Shown: piece by piece, positions 1-6,923 of the stretch
Numbering within the stretch: position 1 is the stretch's first letter
How the letters are laid out: each line of letters opens with the position of its first letter
Assembly: GCA_027625225.1 (NCBI GenBank)
Contig: JAQBWG010000058.1
Location: 1 to 9,175 of the forward strand
Direction of reading: 5' to 3'
DNA length: 9,175 nucleotides
DNA from: Chloroflexota bacterium
GTDB taxonomy: Bacteria > Chloroflexota > Dehalococcoidia > Lucifugimonadales > VGZR01
Position numbers and translations under genes: made by a program
The notes under the pieces: model-generated
What the model was told of the DNA's origin: nothing
Databases searched by the model: none
Seen by the model: the letters and a program-made list of their open reading frames with translations, nothing else

Positions 1-174
1 ATCATGGGCATCGGCAACTCGTTAGCGGGACGTCTGCTCATACTCGACGGGCTGGAGATGGATTTCCGCACGGTAAAGATCCGCCGGAACCCGAACTGCC
101 CGCTGTGCGGCGACAATCCAACCGTGACCAATCTCATTGACTACGAGGTGTTCTGCGGCCTCGGACCAGCGTAG
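1..174 (+). CDS. moeB: MoeB/ThiF-family sulfur-carrier adenylyltransferase, C-terminal fragment
   Basis: The gene is open from base 1 to the TAG at 172-174 and gives the last 57 residues of a protein whose start lies outside the window. It carries a CPLCG motif (fragment residues 33-37), the second Cys pair of the structural zinc site of the E1-like HesA/MoeB/ThiF family. Around it are the family's FRTVKIRRNPN lead-in and the NPTVTNLIDYEVFCG tail. Family members adenylate the C-terminal glycine of a small sulfur carrier (MoaD or ThiS type) in the cytoplasm for molybdopterin or thiamine synthesis. The protein stops just after the Phe-Cys-Gly tail, so it has no C-terminal rhodanese domain like that of MoeZ-type relatives. 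Whether it serves MoaD, ThiS or another carrier cannot be told from this fragment. A strong terminator follows 19 bases later. Confidence 0.8.
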   Translation: MMGIGNSLAGRLLILDGLEMDFRTVKIRRNPNCPLCGDNPTVTNLIDYEVFCGLGPA

Positions 175-193
175 CAACGGATTTAGCGGAAGA

Positions 194-227
194 AAAAGAG
201 GGCGAGTCGAACGACTCGCCCTCTTTT
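194..227 (+). terminator. Strong intrinsic terminator after moeB
   Basis: Bases 194-208 pair perfectly with 213-227 (15 bp, GC-rich middle) around a GAAC loop, and TTTTGTTTT follows. The A-rich left foot gives a T-run on the other strand too, so the hairpin could work in both directions. The only obvious user is the upstream moeB, because the next gene starts on the same strand 183 bases later. Confidence 0.92.
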
Positions 228-297
228 GTTTTAATAGCCAATCCCTTGCCAGGAGATGTTTTTTAGAATGTCGCGCTAGCGATTTAGCATTAGAAGC

Positions 298-326
298 TTG
301 ACCGTTCGCCTACACCGTAGTAGCTT
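298..326 (+). promoter_or_regulatory. Weak candidate promoter for the SRPBCC gene
   Basis: TTGACC at 298-303 is a good -35 match. A poor -10 (TAGCTT, 321-326) follows at a 17-base spacing. The strong terminator upstream means the gene at 411 needs its own promoter somewhere in 228-400. This is the best pair seen there, but the -10 matches only half of the consensus. Apart from the 8-base palindrome CGCTAGCG at 274-281, nothing else was recognised in this spacer. Confidence 0.22.
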
Positions 327-397
327 TTCGCTATCCCAATTAAACGAAATGGCAGAATCGTAAACGACACACATCGTAGGATTTAGATTGCACATCC

Positions 398-404
398 AAG
401 GAGG
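398..404 (+). promoter_or_regulatory. Strong ribosome-binding site that fixes a GTG start
   Basis: AAGGAGG lies six bases before the GTG at 411. It is an almost perfect Shine-Dalgarno sequence and decides the non-ATG start of the SRPBCC protein. Confidence 0.85.
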
Positions 405-410
405 CGAGTC

Positions 411-878
411 GTGGCGAAGTTAGTCAACAAGTTCAGCATTGAGGTAGCCGCCTCTCCGAAAGAGGCATACGCCTATATCTCAGATTTGACCAGACATACG
501 GAGTGGTCGGCAGCACCTCTAGCTCTTAAGCCAGTCAAGGAGGGTGCGACGGCGGTGGGTAGCCAGTTCAAGTCGGTGGGTACGATGATGGGAAAGCAGT
601 TCAAGAACGACGTCATCATTACCGAACTTAAACCGTCGAGCAAGTTCTCGTTCGAAGCGACGGATGGAAAAGTCACCGCGCTTCACGAGTTCTCCATCAC
701 TCCGCAAGGAGATGGCTCGGTTATCGAACGCAAGGAAACGCTTGAGTTATCGGCAATGATGAAGCCTATCTTCCAGCTCATCGCAGGGCCGTTTATCGCC
801 AAGCCTGCTCACCGAAAGGCGATGGCCAAGCTCAAAGCGAACCTGGCCCGAAAGGCGTCTATCGCTTCAGAAGGCTAG
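411..878 (+). CDS. SRPBCC (START/polyketide-cyclase-like) family protein
   Basis: The product is 155 residues, the usual size for a single SRPBCC domain. The opening VNKFSIEVAASPKEAYAYISDLTRHTEWS is the classic first beta strand and helix pair of this fold: strand, then xSPxExYxYIsDxxRhxEW. Later strands carry GSQFKSVG and KFSFEAT, and a long C-terminal helix (about residues 118-150) would cover the hydrophobic cavity. The fold binds lipids or other hydrophobic ligands or acts as a cyclase or hydrolase; the substrate cannot be inferred here. No signal peptide is seen, so it is probably cytoplasmic. The GTG start is set by a strong ribosome-binding site. The gene stands alone: a terminator lies upstream and a convergent gene downstream, with the two stop codons sharing CTAG at 875-878. 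Confidence 0.8.
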   Translation: MAKLVNKFSIEVAASPKEAYAYISDLTRHTEWSAAPLALKPVKEGATAVGSQFKSVGTMMGKQFKNDVIITELKPSSKFSFEATDGKVTALHEFSITPQGDGSVIERKETLELSAMMKPIFQLIAGPFIAKPAHRKAMAKLKANLARKASIASEG

Positions 879-2131
879 ACGAAGTTGCCGCGGTCTACGC
901 GGTGACCGGCCAGGAACACGTCCTCGACGCTCCAGATGTTTTTGATATTTTTGGACGGGTCGCCTTTTATCACCACCAAGTCGGCTTTCTTGCCGGTCTC
1001 GACGGTGCCGATGCTATCTTCCATCCAGAGGGATTTGGCCGAGTCCCGGGTAGCTGACACGATGGCCTCCATGGGGGTCATGCCTGCGTCGACCTCAGCT
1101 TCTATTTCCTGCTGAAAGCGACCCATCGGTGAATCAAGCCATGCGGTATCGGAGCCGCAGACTATGGTCACACCCCCCTTGCGCATCCGCTGGAAGCCGT
1201 TCACCATCGCCTCAAAAGCGATTTTGCTTTCATCGAGGCTAGCCTGTTCGGCCCGGGTAGCGGTGCCTGCATCAACTTTGGCCTCGATGTTGTCCATGTT
1301 CTTCTTCACGATTGATAGCGTCGGGTTCACGAACACACCCTGCTTGGCGATGCGCTCGGTGATATCGGGACGGTATTTGAATTCGCCGCCCGCTTCCTGA
1401 TGGATGGCATGCACGATGGTGTCCACACCGGCGTCGAGCACGTTTATCATGCCTTGAGTGGATACGCAGTGGGCGACGGTGTGTCTGCCGAACTTATGAG
1501 CCTCGTCAATGATGGCCTTCAACTCGTCGGGGTTGAACGAAGGCTTGGTGCGAATAGAGGTACCAGTGCTGCCACCAGTGGCCGTGATTTTGATGAAGTC
1601 GGCGCCTTCTTTGACGAGCTGCCGCACGGCGGCGATGCACTCGTCCCTGCCGGTGGCGGCGATGCCGAACCAGTTGAGGTGTCCTCCGACGATGGCCATA
1701 GGGCGACCGGCAACGACCATGCGGGGGGCGGGCGTTATTCCCATCCTGACCGCTTCACGCAAATGGAAGATGGTGCGGTTCTTGCCGCCGCAGTCGCGCA
1801 GGGTAGTGACGCCGTTGTACAGGTGAGCACGAGCATTTCTTGCTGACTGAAGGGTCAGGATTTCGTCGGGTAGTTTCACCAGTTCGTCGCCGGGGCGACC
1901 GTCGCCAATGCCGTTCATGTGGACGTGGCAGTCAACGAGACCAGGAAGCAGGGTTGCGCCTTTGTAGTCAATTTTCTCGACCTGTGCGCCGTCGGGGGCT
2001 TTGACGCTGGAGGCAGGGCCCACGGCACGAATGACATCGTTCTCGACAAGCACAGCGGCCTTCTCGATGGGTTGTTTGCCTGTTCCGTCTATGAAACGGT
2101 CGGCAGTTATGAGTTTGAAGTTAGCAGGCAT
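875..2131 (-). CDS. Metal-dependent amidohydrolase (imidazolonepropionase/Xaa-Pro dipeptidase-like), copy 1
   Basis: This is a 418-residue, full-length member of the amidohydrolase superfamily. It has the small beta domain at both ends and a TIM-barrel centre. Visible metal-site residues are H69 and H71 (DCHVHMN), K181 (FIKITATGG, the position of the carboxylated lysine), H221 (TVAHC), H241 (IVHAIHQ) and D328 (CGSDTAW), which predicts a binuclear metal hydrolase. The GGH at 149-151 and KPSF at 196-199 match the subgroup that includes imidazolonepropionase-like dipeptidases acting on Xaa-Pro or Xaa-Arg peptides. The true substrate is unknown. No signal peptide is seen. The ATG lies five bases after the stop of the membrane-protein gene, with AGGAG 11 bases before it, so translation is probably coupled. 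It is clearly paralogous to the hydrolase at 3231-4535. Confidence 0.88.
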   Translation of the reverse strand: MPANFKLITADRFIDGTGKQPIEKAAVLVENDVIRAVGPASSVKAPDGAQVEKIDYKGATLLPGLVDCHVHMNGIGDGRPGDELVKLPDEILTLQSARNARAHLYNGVTTLRDCGGKNRTIFHLREAVRMGITPAPRMVVAGRPMAIVGGHLNWFGIAATGRDECIAAVRQLVKEGADFIKITATGGSTGTSIRTKPSFNPDELKAIIDEAHKFGRHTVAHCVSTQGMINVLDAGVDTIVHAIHQEAGGEFKYRPDITERIAKQGVFVNPTLSIVKKNMDNIEAKVDAGTATRAEQASLDESKIAFEAMVNGFQRMRKGGVTIVCGSDTAWLDSPMGRFQQEIEAEVDAGMTPMEAIVSATRDSAKSLWMEDSIGTVETGKKADLVVIKGDPSKNIKNIWSVEDVFLAGHRVDRGNFV

Positions 2132-2136
2132 TCCAG

Positions 2137-3198
2137 TTATCGCTCCTCGTCTAGTGATTGCTGGGGTAGTTCCGAGTCAAGCTCAGACGATATCACATCG
2201 TCGGCTTCGAATTCTTCCAGAAGTTCTTCTTCTCGGCTACGTCTGAACCACCAGTCCAACGCTGTTCCGAGACCAACAATCAAATATGCCAAGCGCAACG
2301 CTCCTTCGTAGTCACTGAGGATACTTGCGCTTCTCATGGATTCAGTGAGAAAACTAAAGGTGGTAGTTAAGTCCGGAACTATATTGTAGCGAATTTCGAC
2401 ATAGGCACTGTGGATTCCCCATGCAAACAGTACGGCAGCCAAAGCCAAAGACGTCGGACGAGCCCAGTTAAAGCCGCTTCTAAGTCCCCAACCTACTGCC
2501 ACAAGGAGGACGGGTACGGCAAAATCCCTTACCAAGTCGAAAGCGATGTCCATCCCGTCGCGTCCAAGACCACTCCTCAAAGGCCCAAGGGATTCTATCA
2601 CCAGACCGTACACCACCTGCCCAACTATTTCCGCCGCGAAAAGTGCCACGCCTCCGAGCATCCAAATCGCTCCGAGCAAGGGACGTTTGGCTGGCAACGA
2701 TTGATCCTGCCTGAAGGCAGTGCTCCGTACGTCATTTTGGTTCAACGACGCAGGTTGTGGAGAATTTTCTTCTTCTGTGTGTTTTTCGGAACCGGCATTG
2801 CTACGTGTCGAGAGCCAGTACATAACTCCGAGGAAGCCGACAGGGAGATATACCAAGCTTACTGCGACCTGGACAAAGGCAGCTAGCTCACCCTGTCCGA
2901 ATACATACCTAATTCCCGCGTACGCACTCTCCATTCCTATTGCAAGGAAAACCAACGCGAGAGCCAAACTAGCCGTACGTACCCATTGAACGCCACGTCG
3001 AAGCTCCCTTCCCACGAATACTATGAGTACCGGAAGGGCAATCGTCCATATCATCACAAAAACAATGTCAGCGTAGGGATAGTTACCAGAAAAACCCAAG
3101 TACAGGCCCCAAAATACCTGATTAGCCGATAAGGCCAGACCACAGAGTATCCAGGCTGCTCCAACAAAGGACTGCTTCCGGGTTAGCGATGGATTCAT
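2137..3198 (-). CDS. Membrane protein with two tandem four-helix repeats, function unknown
   Basis: I do not recognise the family. The protein (353 residues from the preferred ATG) has two homologous halves, about residues 11-131 and 174-321. Matching blocks are FVGAAWILCGLAL/LLGAIWMLGGVAL, ALPVLIVFVG/AVPVLLVAVG, RTASLALA/RPTSLALA, ESAYAGIRY/HSAYVEIRY, and a last helix ending in WLSTRS/WWFRRS. Each half predicts about four membrane helices, eight in all. A polar linker of some 40 residues joins the halves and a very acidic tail ends the protein. The ATG at 3198 has GAGG four bases upstream. An in-frame TTG at 3219 would add seven residues but has no ribosome-binding site. The gene sits between two paralogous amidohydrolases, 32 bases from one and 5 from the other, which suggests one transcript. 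A transporter or membrane-partner role is only a guess. Confidence 0.8.
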   Translation of the reverse strand: MNPSLTRKQSFVGAAWILCGLALSANQVFWGLYLGFSGNYPYADIVFVMIWTIALPVLIVFVGRELRRGVQWVRTASLALALVFLAIGMESAYAGIRYVFGQGELAAFVQVAVSLVYLPVGFLGVMYWLSTRSNAGSEKHTEEENSPQPASLNQNDVRSTAFRQDQSLPAKRPLLGAIWMLGGVALFAAEIVGQVVYGLVIESLGPLRSGLGRDGMDIAFDLVRDFAVPVLLVAVGWGLRSGFNWARPTSLALAAVLFAWGIHSAYVEIRYNIVPDLTTTFSFLTESMRSASILSDYEGALRLAYLIVGLGTALDWWFRRSREEELLEEFEADDVISSELDSELPQQSLDEER

Positions 3199-3230
3199 GG
3201 CACCTCGCACATCGGCCAAACGCCAAGAAT

Positions 3231-4535
3231 CTAGGGTGGGGACTGGTGAAAGACGGCCCGTGAGCCGTCGGAGCCGCGTTCGACGCGCTTTCCTGCGAGG
3301 AAGACTTCGTTGACGTTCCAGAGCGTTTTCACGTCTTTGGACGGGTCTCCATCCACAATTATCATATCGGCTTCTTTGCCCGGCTCGAGGGAACCGACGA
3401 GCTTGTCCATGTTGAGGGCTCTAGCAGCGTCCAGGGTGACGGATTTGACGGCGTTCATGTTGGTGAAGCCAATGTCGACGAGCTGTTCGACTTCGTAGAC
3501 GGCATTTCCGAGCTTGTAGTCGGTCCACGAGGAGTCTGAGCCGGTGATGATTTTGAGGCCCATTCCGACCATACGGCGACTGTCTTCCATGCTCCATTCG
3601 TAGCTCTGCCACATGTGGTCGAGCTTTTGCTGTTCCTGTTTGGTGAGGCTGCGGTCGCGTTTCTTCTCTTCCAAGGCCCAGGGGGTGGAGCGTTGAACGT
3701 GCAGTGTGGGGTTCACATAAGCGCCCTGTTTGGCGATACGCTCGGCAATTTTCTCGCTGAAACGGTTAGTGCCGTCGGGCTGACGGAACATGCAGTGGAT
3801 AATCATGTCTATACCGGCGTCGAGGGCGTTGGTGATGCCGGTTTCGGACGAACAATGGGCAGCGGTGAGTTTGCCCAGGTCATGGGCGGTCCGGGTGAGC
3901 GCGGTGAGTTCGTCCACGTTGAAGGACGGCAGGAGCGGATAGGAGGTGGCGGTCGTCCCGCCGGTTGCGGTGACTTTGATGTAGTCGGCGCCGTCTTTAA
4001 TCAAACGTCGAACCATGCCGCGAATCTCGTTCTCGCCGGTAACCTGGCCTCCAAAGAACCACATGTGGCCGCCGATGATGGAGACGGGCCAGCCGCAGAG
4101 TACGGTGCGGGGCGCCTGGGTGATGCCGGCATTAACGGCGTCGCGAAGCCGGAGCATGGTGTAGGCCTTGGGGCCGTTCTCGCGGATGGTGGTGACGCCG
4201 GTGAACAGGCTGGCGCGAGCGTTGCGGGCGGATTGCAGGGCGAGGATTTCGTCGGGGATGTCGGCGAGCGAGTCGCCGGGACGACCGTCGCCGAAGCCGT
4301 TGTGGTGGGTATGGCAGTCCACCATCCCGGGCATGAGGGTTTTGCCGGGGTAATCGAGCACTTCGACTGATGCGCCTTCGGGGGCCTGCACGGAGGAGGC
4401 TGGGCCTGCGGCGACGATTTTGTTGTCCTTTGCTAGGACGGCTCCGTTGGGAATGACTTTGTCCGAGACGCCGTCTATGAGACGGCCAGCTTTGATGAGC
4501 AGGAAGGTGTCGGGTGAGGCGGTGTTAGCTGGCAT
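3231..4535 (-). CDS. Metal-dependent amidohydrolase (imidazolonepropionase/Xaa-Pro dipeptidase-like), copy 2
   Basis: This is a 434-residue paralogue of the hydrolase at 875-2131, collinear over its whole length. Shared blocks include GDGRPGD, LQSARNARA, ATGG, ERIAKQG, VNPTL and VFLAG. Metal ligands in this numbering are H75 and H77 (DCHTHHN), K187 (YIKVTATGG), H227 (AAHCSS), H247 (IIHCMF) and D334 (TGSDSSW). Residues near the active site differ from the other copy (HTHHN against HVHMN, CMFRQPDG against AIHQEAGG), which suggests different substrates. An in-frame GTG at 4550 adds five residues. The ATG at 4535 is preferred because both paralogues then begin MPAN, although neither start has a clear Shine-Dalgarno. 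No signal peptide is seen. The product carries about 14 extra residues at the C-terminus (GSDGSRAVFH...). The exact substrate is unknown; dipeptide or cyclic amide hydrolysis is the family expectation. Confidence 0.88.
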   Translation of the reverse strand: MPANTASPDTFLLIKAGRLIDGVSDKVIPNGAVLAKDNKIVAAGPASSVQAPEGASVEVLDYPGKTLMPGMVDCHTHHNGFGDGRPGDSLADIPDEILALQSARNARASLFTGVTTIRENGPKAYTMLRLRDAVNAGITQAPRTVLCGWPVSIIGGHMWFFGGQVTGENEIRGMVRRLIKDGADYIKVTATGGTTATSYPLLPSFNVDELTALTRTAHDLGKLTAAHCSSETGITNALDAGIDMIIHCMFRQPDGTNRFSEKIAERIAKQGAYVNPTLHVQRSTPWALEEKKRDRSLTKQEQQKLDHMWQSYEWSMEDSRRMVGMGLKIITGSDSSWTDYKLGNAVYEVEQLVDIGFTNMNAVKSVTLDAARALNMDKLVGSLEPGKEADMIIVDGDPSKDVKTLWNVNEVFLAGKRVERGSDGSRAVFHQSPP

Positions 4536-4591
4536 CGGACTTGTTCTCACTTATATTCCACTACCAAGGACTATGTTGCACATGATTGGTG

Positions 4592-5521
4592 TCATTTAGA
4601 TCCAAGGTATGAAATTGCCTTAATGAGTTCCAAATTGCCGGATTTCGCGTGTTTTTGTAAATCTTCAAGGTCTTGATCCAATCTAAATTGGGCTGCTCGC
4701 TTTGCTACGCCCGTTTCTGTTCGTGCCCGTTCTCCTAGTCCACTCGCCGATTTTTCCACATATCGTCTAGCACTAACTGCAGCATCAATATAGGATTTTA
4801 TACTGGAGCACAGGCTTTCGTGTCCACGGCGTGCTTCGCCTGAAATTGGTGACGGTAGCTGGACAAGTTTTTGAAGAGTTTTGCGAAGTTCTGGTTCAGC
4901 ATCCATCGCGGAATGTGCTAAAGGTGGATTCGAGAATGCGGTTTCATCGAAAGTTGCAAGTAACGGCTTGACCTGCTCCAAAATGAGCCAAACCGTCTCT
5001 GCCCATTCTTCGTCTGCATCAGTGTCCGAATCCTGATCCACAGATGTTTCTTGTCCGAGCTTTGGCGGGTTGGCAAGGCGCACTTGCTCCAGTCTTTCCG
5101 CAAAGCCAGTCCCTATGGGCATAAAGCCAAGAGCGAATTTGCCTTGAGCCAGAACGACGTCTATCACCCGGTACGCCAGTATGTTGCCTAAAAGCCCAGA
5201 GCGTTCCCGTATTTCCCGTAACTCGGTAGCAGGGATGCTGATCTGCCTGGAACCGGCAGCGTGACCTCTTTGAAGCACAAAGGCGTCGTTGGTGACGATG
5301 TAGAGGGTATTTCGCCATCTAGATAACGCGGGGAAGGCACCAATTACGCCCAGAACGAAGGTGAAGATTCCGAGGAACCACTGCCCAAAAGAGAAGAAGG
5401 CGACGCCAGCGATGCCCCAGGGGATAACCCAAAGAAGCCAGGCTACAGGTGATTGTTTGGATACCAGAGTGCCTTCGGGGAAGCCGTGTTGTTCTGCGTT
5501 GCCGGACGTACGCTTGATCAT
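4592..5521 (-). CDS. Bacterial PH-domain (YdbS-like) membrane protein with extra C-terminal helical region
   Basis: The product is 309 residues. Two hydrophobic helices at about residues 26-45 and 47-66 are followed by RWRNTLYIVTNDAFVLQRG (69-86), which resembles the first strands of bacterial PH domains (YdbS/DUF304 group: short membrane hairpin, then 'y.vTn.r.....G'). The PH-like part runs to about residue 150. An acidic linker follows (160-174, rich in Asp/Glu), then about 130 residues of mostly charged helix, which I do not recognise. The ATG at 5521 has only a weak ribosome-binding site. It lies 58 bases after hspR on the same strand and 56 bases before the amidohydrolase start, so it may be read through from the cbpA-hspR promoter or have its own. 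The role is unknown; scaffolding or membrane-stress sensing would be speculation. Confidence 0.7.
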   Translation of the reverse strand: MIKRTSGNAEQHGFPEGTLVSKQSPVAWLLWVIPWGIAGVAFFSFGQWFLGIFTFVLGVIGAFPALSRWRNTLYIVTNDAFVLQRGHAAGSRQISIPATELREIRERSGLLGNILAYRVIDVVLAQGKFALGFMPIGTGFAERLEQVRLANPPKLGQETSVDQDSDTDADEEWAETVWLILEQVKPLLATFDETAFSNPPLAHSAMDAEPELRKTLQKLVQLPSPISGEARRGHESLCSSIKSYIDAAVSARRYVEKSASGLGERARTETGVAKRAAQFRLDQDLEDLQKHAKSGNLELIKAISYLGSK

Positions 5522-5579
5522 GTCTACACCGAGCTTAAGATGTGGCGCTCACATACGATTCGCGAGCGCGCTCAGTATA

Positions 5580-5915
5580 TCAGCTTCGTTCGCTGAGGGC
5601 TCCGGTAAGGCGTTCGTTTTCGAGTTTCAGGCTTTCTATCTCAACTTCGGCTTCTTCAATGCGTTCAAACAGCTTGAGGACGACTTCGACTCCTGCAAGA
5701 TTGACACCCATGTCGTCAACAAGTGTGCGTATCTGACGCACACGTTCGACGTCGTTGGCGGAGAAGACTCGCTGGTTGCCGGGCGTGCGAGAGGGTTCGA
5801 TGAGGCCGATGCGCTCGTAATAGCGGAGGGTTTGTGTCTGCACGCCGACCATGCGCGCGGCGACGCTGATGACGAATACGGGCTGGTCCTGGTCGAAGAT
5901 TTCGTCGAAGTGCAT
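5580..5915 (-). CDS. hspR: HspR-type MerR-family heat-shock transcriptional repressor
   Basis: This 111-residue protein has an N-terminal winged helix-turn-helix of the MerR type: FVISVAARMVGVQTQTLRYY (14-33), GLIEPSRTPGNQRVFS (37-52) and NDVERVRQI (54-62). VDDMGVNLAGVEVVLKL (66-82) is the HspR signature after the wing. Residues 81-108 form a Glu/Leu-rich coiled coil that should dimerise the protein. HspR proteins repress dnaK- or dnaJ-type operons and release DNA on heat shock, often with DnaK as co-repressor. The gene starts three bases after cbpA. Its Shine-Dalgarno GGAGGT (5921-5926) overlaps the cbpA stop codon, so the two are translationally coupled and HspR should autoregulate the pair. 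Length and motifs are normal. No cysteine or metal-binding tail is present, which argues against metal- or redox-sensing MerR proteins. Confidence 0.88.
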   Translation of the reverse strand: MHFDEIFDQDQPVFVISVAARMVGVQTQTLRYYERIGLIEPSRTPGNQRVFSANDVERVRQIRTLVDDMGVNLAGVEVVLKLFERIEEAEVEIESLKLENERLTGALSERS

Positions 5916-5918
5916 CGC

Positions 5919-6809
5919 CTACCTCCGTTCCGACCGCAGTTTTTTGTATTTCTCAATCAATTTGCCCTCTTCATCAGTGAGGTCGTCGGGCATGAGGGGC
6001 CGGACGATGGCGTAGAACTCGCCACGCTGGGCAGGGGCGTTGCGCTTGGGCATGCCCTGTCCAGCCAGGCGGATGCGCTGGCCGTTGCGCGCGCCCTGGG
6101 GGATTTTCAGCATGATTTTGCCGGTCATGGTTTTGAGTTCGACTTCGCCGCCGAGAATGGCGTCCTCAAACGGTACGTCAACGTCCACGTACAGGTCGTC
6201 GCCCTTGCGGGTGAAGCGGTCGTGAGCGGTCACGGTGACCTTCAAGTACAGGTCAGGGCCGTTTTCCAGCGCGAGGTGAACGGTTGAGCCGGTATCAATG
6301 CCTTTGGGTATGGTGACCTCGATGCGACGGTCGCGACCCTCGGTGAAGACGGTGACGAGGCGTTTGGTGCCGGTGAAGGCTTCTTCAAGGGTGATGTCAG
6401 CGGCGACTTCGGTGCGGCTACGCAGGCGGGTTGCGGTGGCGTCACGCACCTTGCGACCGAAACCGCCGAACAGGTCGCCGATGTCTTCAAAGGGCTTGAA
6501 GCCGACGCCGCCACGACCGGAGTCGAAGGTCCATGAGAAGGGACCGCTCCGGCCTGCGGCTTGCTGTTGTGCTTCTATCTGGTCGGCGTGCTTCCACTGC
6601 TCGCCATACTTGTCGTACTTACGGCGCTTTTCAGGGTCGGACAGCACTTCGTAGGCTTCGTTTATCTGCTTGAACTTGCGCTCGGCTTCCTCGTCACCGG
6701 GGTTCAGGTCGGGATGGTGTTGGCGCGCCAGCTTGCGGAAGGCCTGCCGGACATCCTTTTCGGTAGCGGTCCTCGGAACGCCAAGTATTTCGTAGTAACT
6801 AATCGCCAT
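5919..6809 (-). CDS. cbpA: DnaJ-family co-chaperone without zinc finger (CbpA type)
   Basis: The product is 296 residues, close to the usual 300 or so for CbpA. A J domain occupies residues 5-70, with the HPD motif at 32-34 that stimulates DnaK ATPase, and KRRKYDKYG at its end. A Gly/Phe-rich linker (about 85-117, including FGGFGRK) follows. Two C-terminal substrate-binding domains run from about 128 to 280, beginning EVAADITLEEAFTGTKR and including IPQGARNGQRIRLAGQGMP (about 234-252). No CxxCxGxG repeats are present, so it is a type-II J protein, not canonical DnaJ. The ATG has AGGATAAGG just upstream. It is the first gene of a - strand operon with hspR. dnaK and grpE are not adjacent, so the Hsp70 partner must be encoded elsewhere. 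Confidence 0.9.
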   Translation of the reverse strand: MAISYYEILGVPRTATEKDVRQAFRKLARQHHPDLNPGDEEAERKFKQINEAYEVLSDPEKRRKYDKYGEQWKHADQIEAQQQAAGRSGPFSWTFDSGRGGVGFKPFEDIGDLFGGFGRKVRDATATRLRSRTEVAADITLEEAFTGTKRLVTVFTEGRDRRIEVTIPKGIDTGSTVHLALENGPDLYLKVTVTAHDRFTRKGDDLYVDVDVPFEDAILGGEVELKTMTGKIMLKIPQGARNGQRIRLAGQGMPKRNAPAQRGEFYAIVRPLMPDDLTDEEGKLIEKYKKLRSERR

Positions 6810-6844
6810 GCCTTATCCTACTTCAGATAGTAATAAACATATGT

Positions 6845-6853
6845 ATTCTAGCA
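6845..6853 (-). promoter_or_regulatory. Candidate extended -10 promoter element for cbpA-hspR
   Basis: Read on the - strand, this is TGC-TAGAAT, a match to the extended -10 pattern TGn-TATAAT with one mismatch. Transcription would start near 6838, giving a leader of about 30 bases before the cbpA ATG. No convincing -35 hexamer lies 16-18 bases upstream, as is common for extended -10 promoters. Confidence 0.35.
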
Positions 6854-6902
6854 TACCTAACCAAAATATCTTACTATTAGTAATTTTTACTGTAAGTATA
6901 TT

Positions 6903-6923
6903 CTTGATACAACTACTATAAGT
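6903..6923. promoter_or_regulatory. Imperfect HAIR-like element, possible HspR operator
   Basis: The HspR operator (HAIR) known from actinobacteria is CTTGAGT-N7-ACTCAAG. Here CTTGATA, seven bases, then TATAAGT resembles it: the left arm fits well, and the right arm fits if one base (TATcAAG) has been lost. It lies about 43 bases before the hsp20-relic ATG and about 94 before the cbpA ATG, a sensible place to control both. The TATAAG inside it could also serve as a -10 for the relic. The match is imperfect. Confidence 0.3.

Noticed and set aside
1400..1846. A 148-codon open frame on the + strand
   Set aside because: It is antisense to the metal-binding core of the amidohydrolase at 875-2131 and has no family resemblance.
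2410..2886. A 158-codon open frame on the + strand opposite the membrane protein
   Set aside because: The - strand frame shows clear hydrophobic helices and an internal repeat; the + strand product is a charged, low-plausibility sequence.
3199..3219. Upstream in-frame TTG start for the membrane protein
   Set aside because: No ribosome-binding site precedes it, whereas the ATG at 3198 has GAGG at a workable distance.
3615..4370. A 251-codon open frame on the + strand
   Set aside because: It is antisense to the amidohydrolase at 3231-4535. The Gly/Val/Ala-rich translation is what third-position G+C bias produces opposite a real gene.
5534..5575. GC-rich inverted repeat (GCGCTC...GAGCGC) between hspR and the PH-protein gene
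   Set aside because: The stem is short, the loop long, and no T-run follows on the - strand, so it is not a convincing terminator.
5361..6287. A 308-codon open frame on the + strand
   Set aside because: It lies antisense across the PH-protein start, all of hspR and half of cbpA, three genes with recognisable families; its translation has no domain-like pattern.
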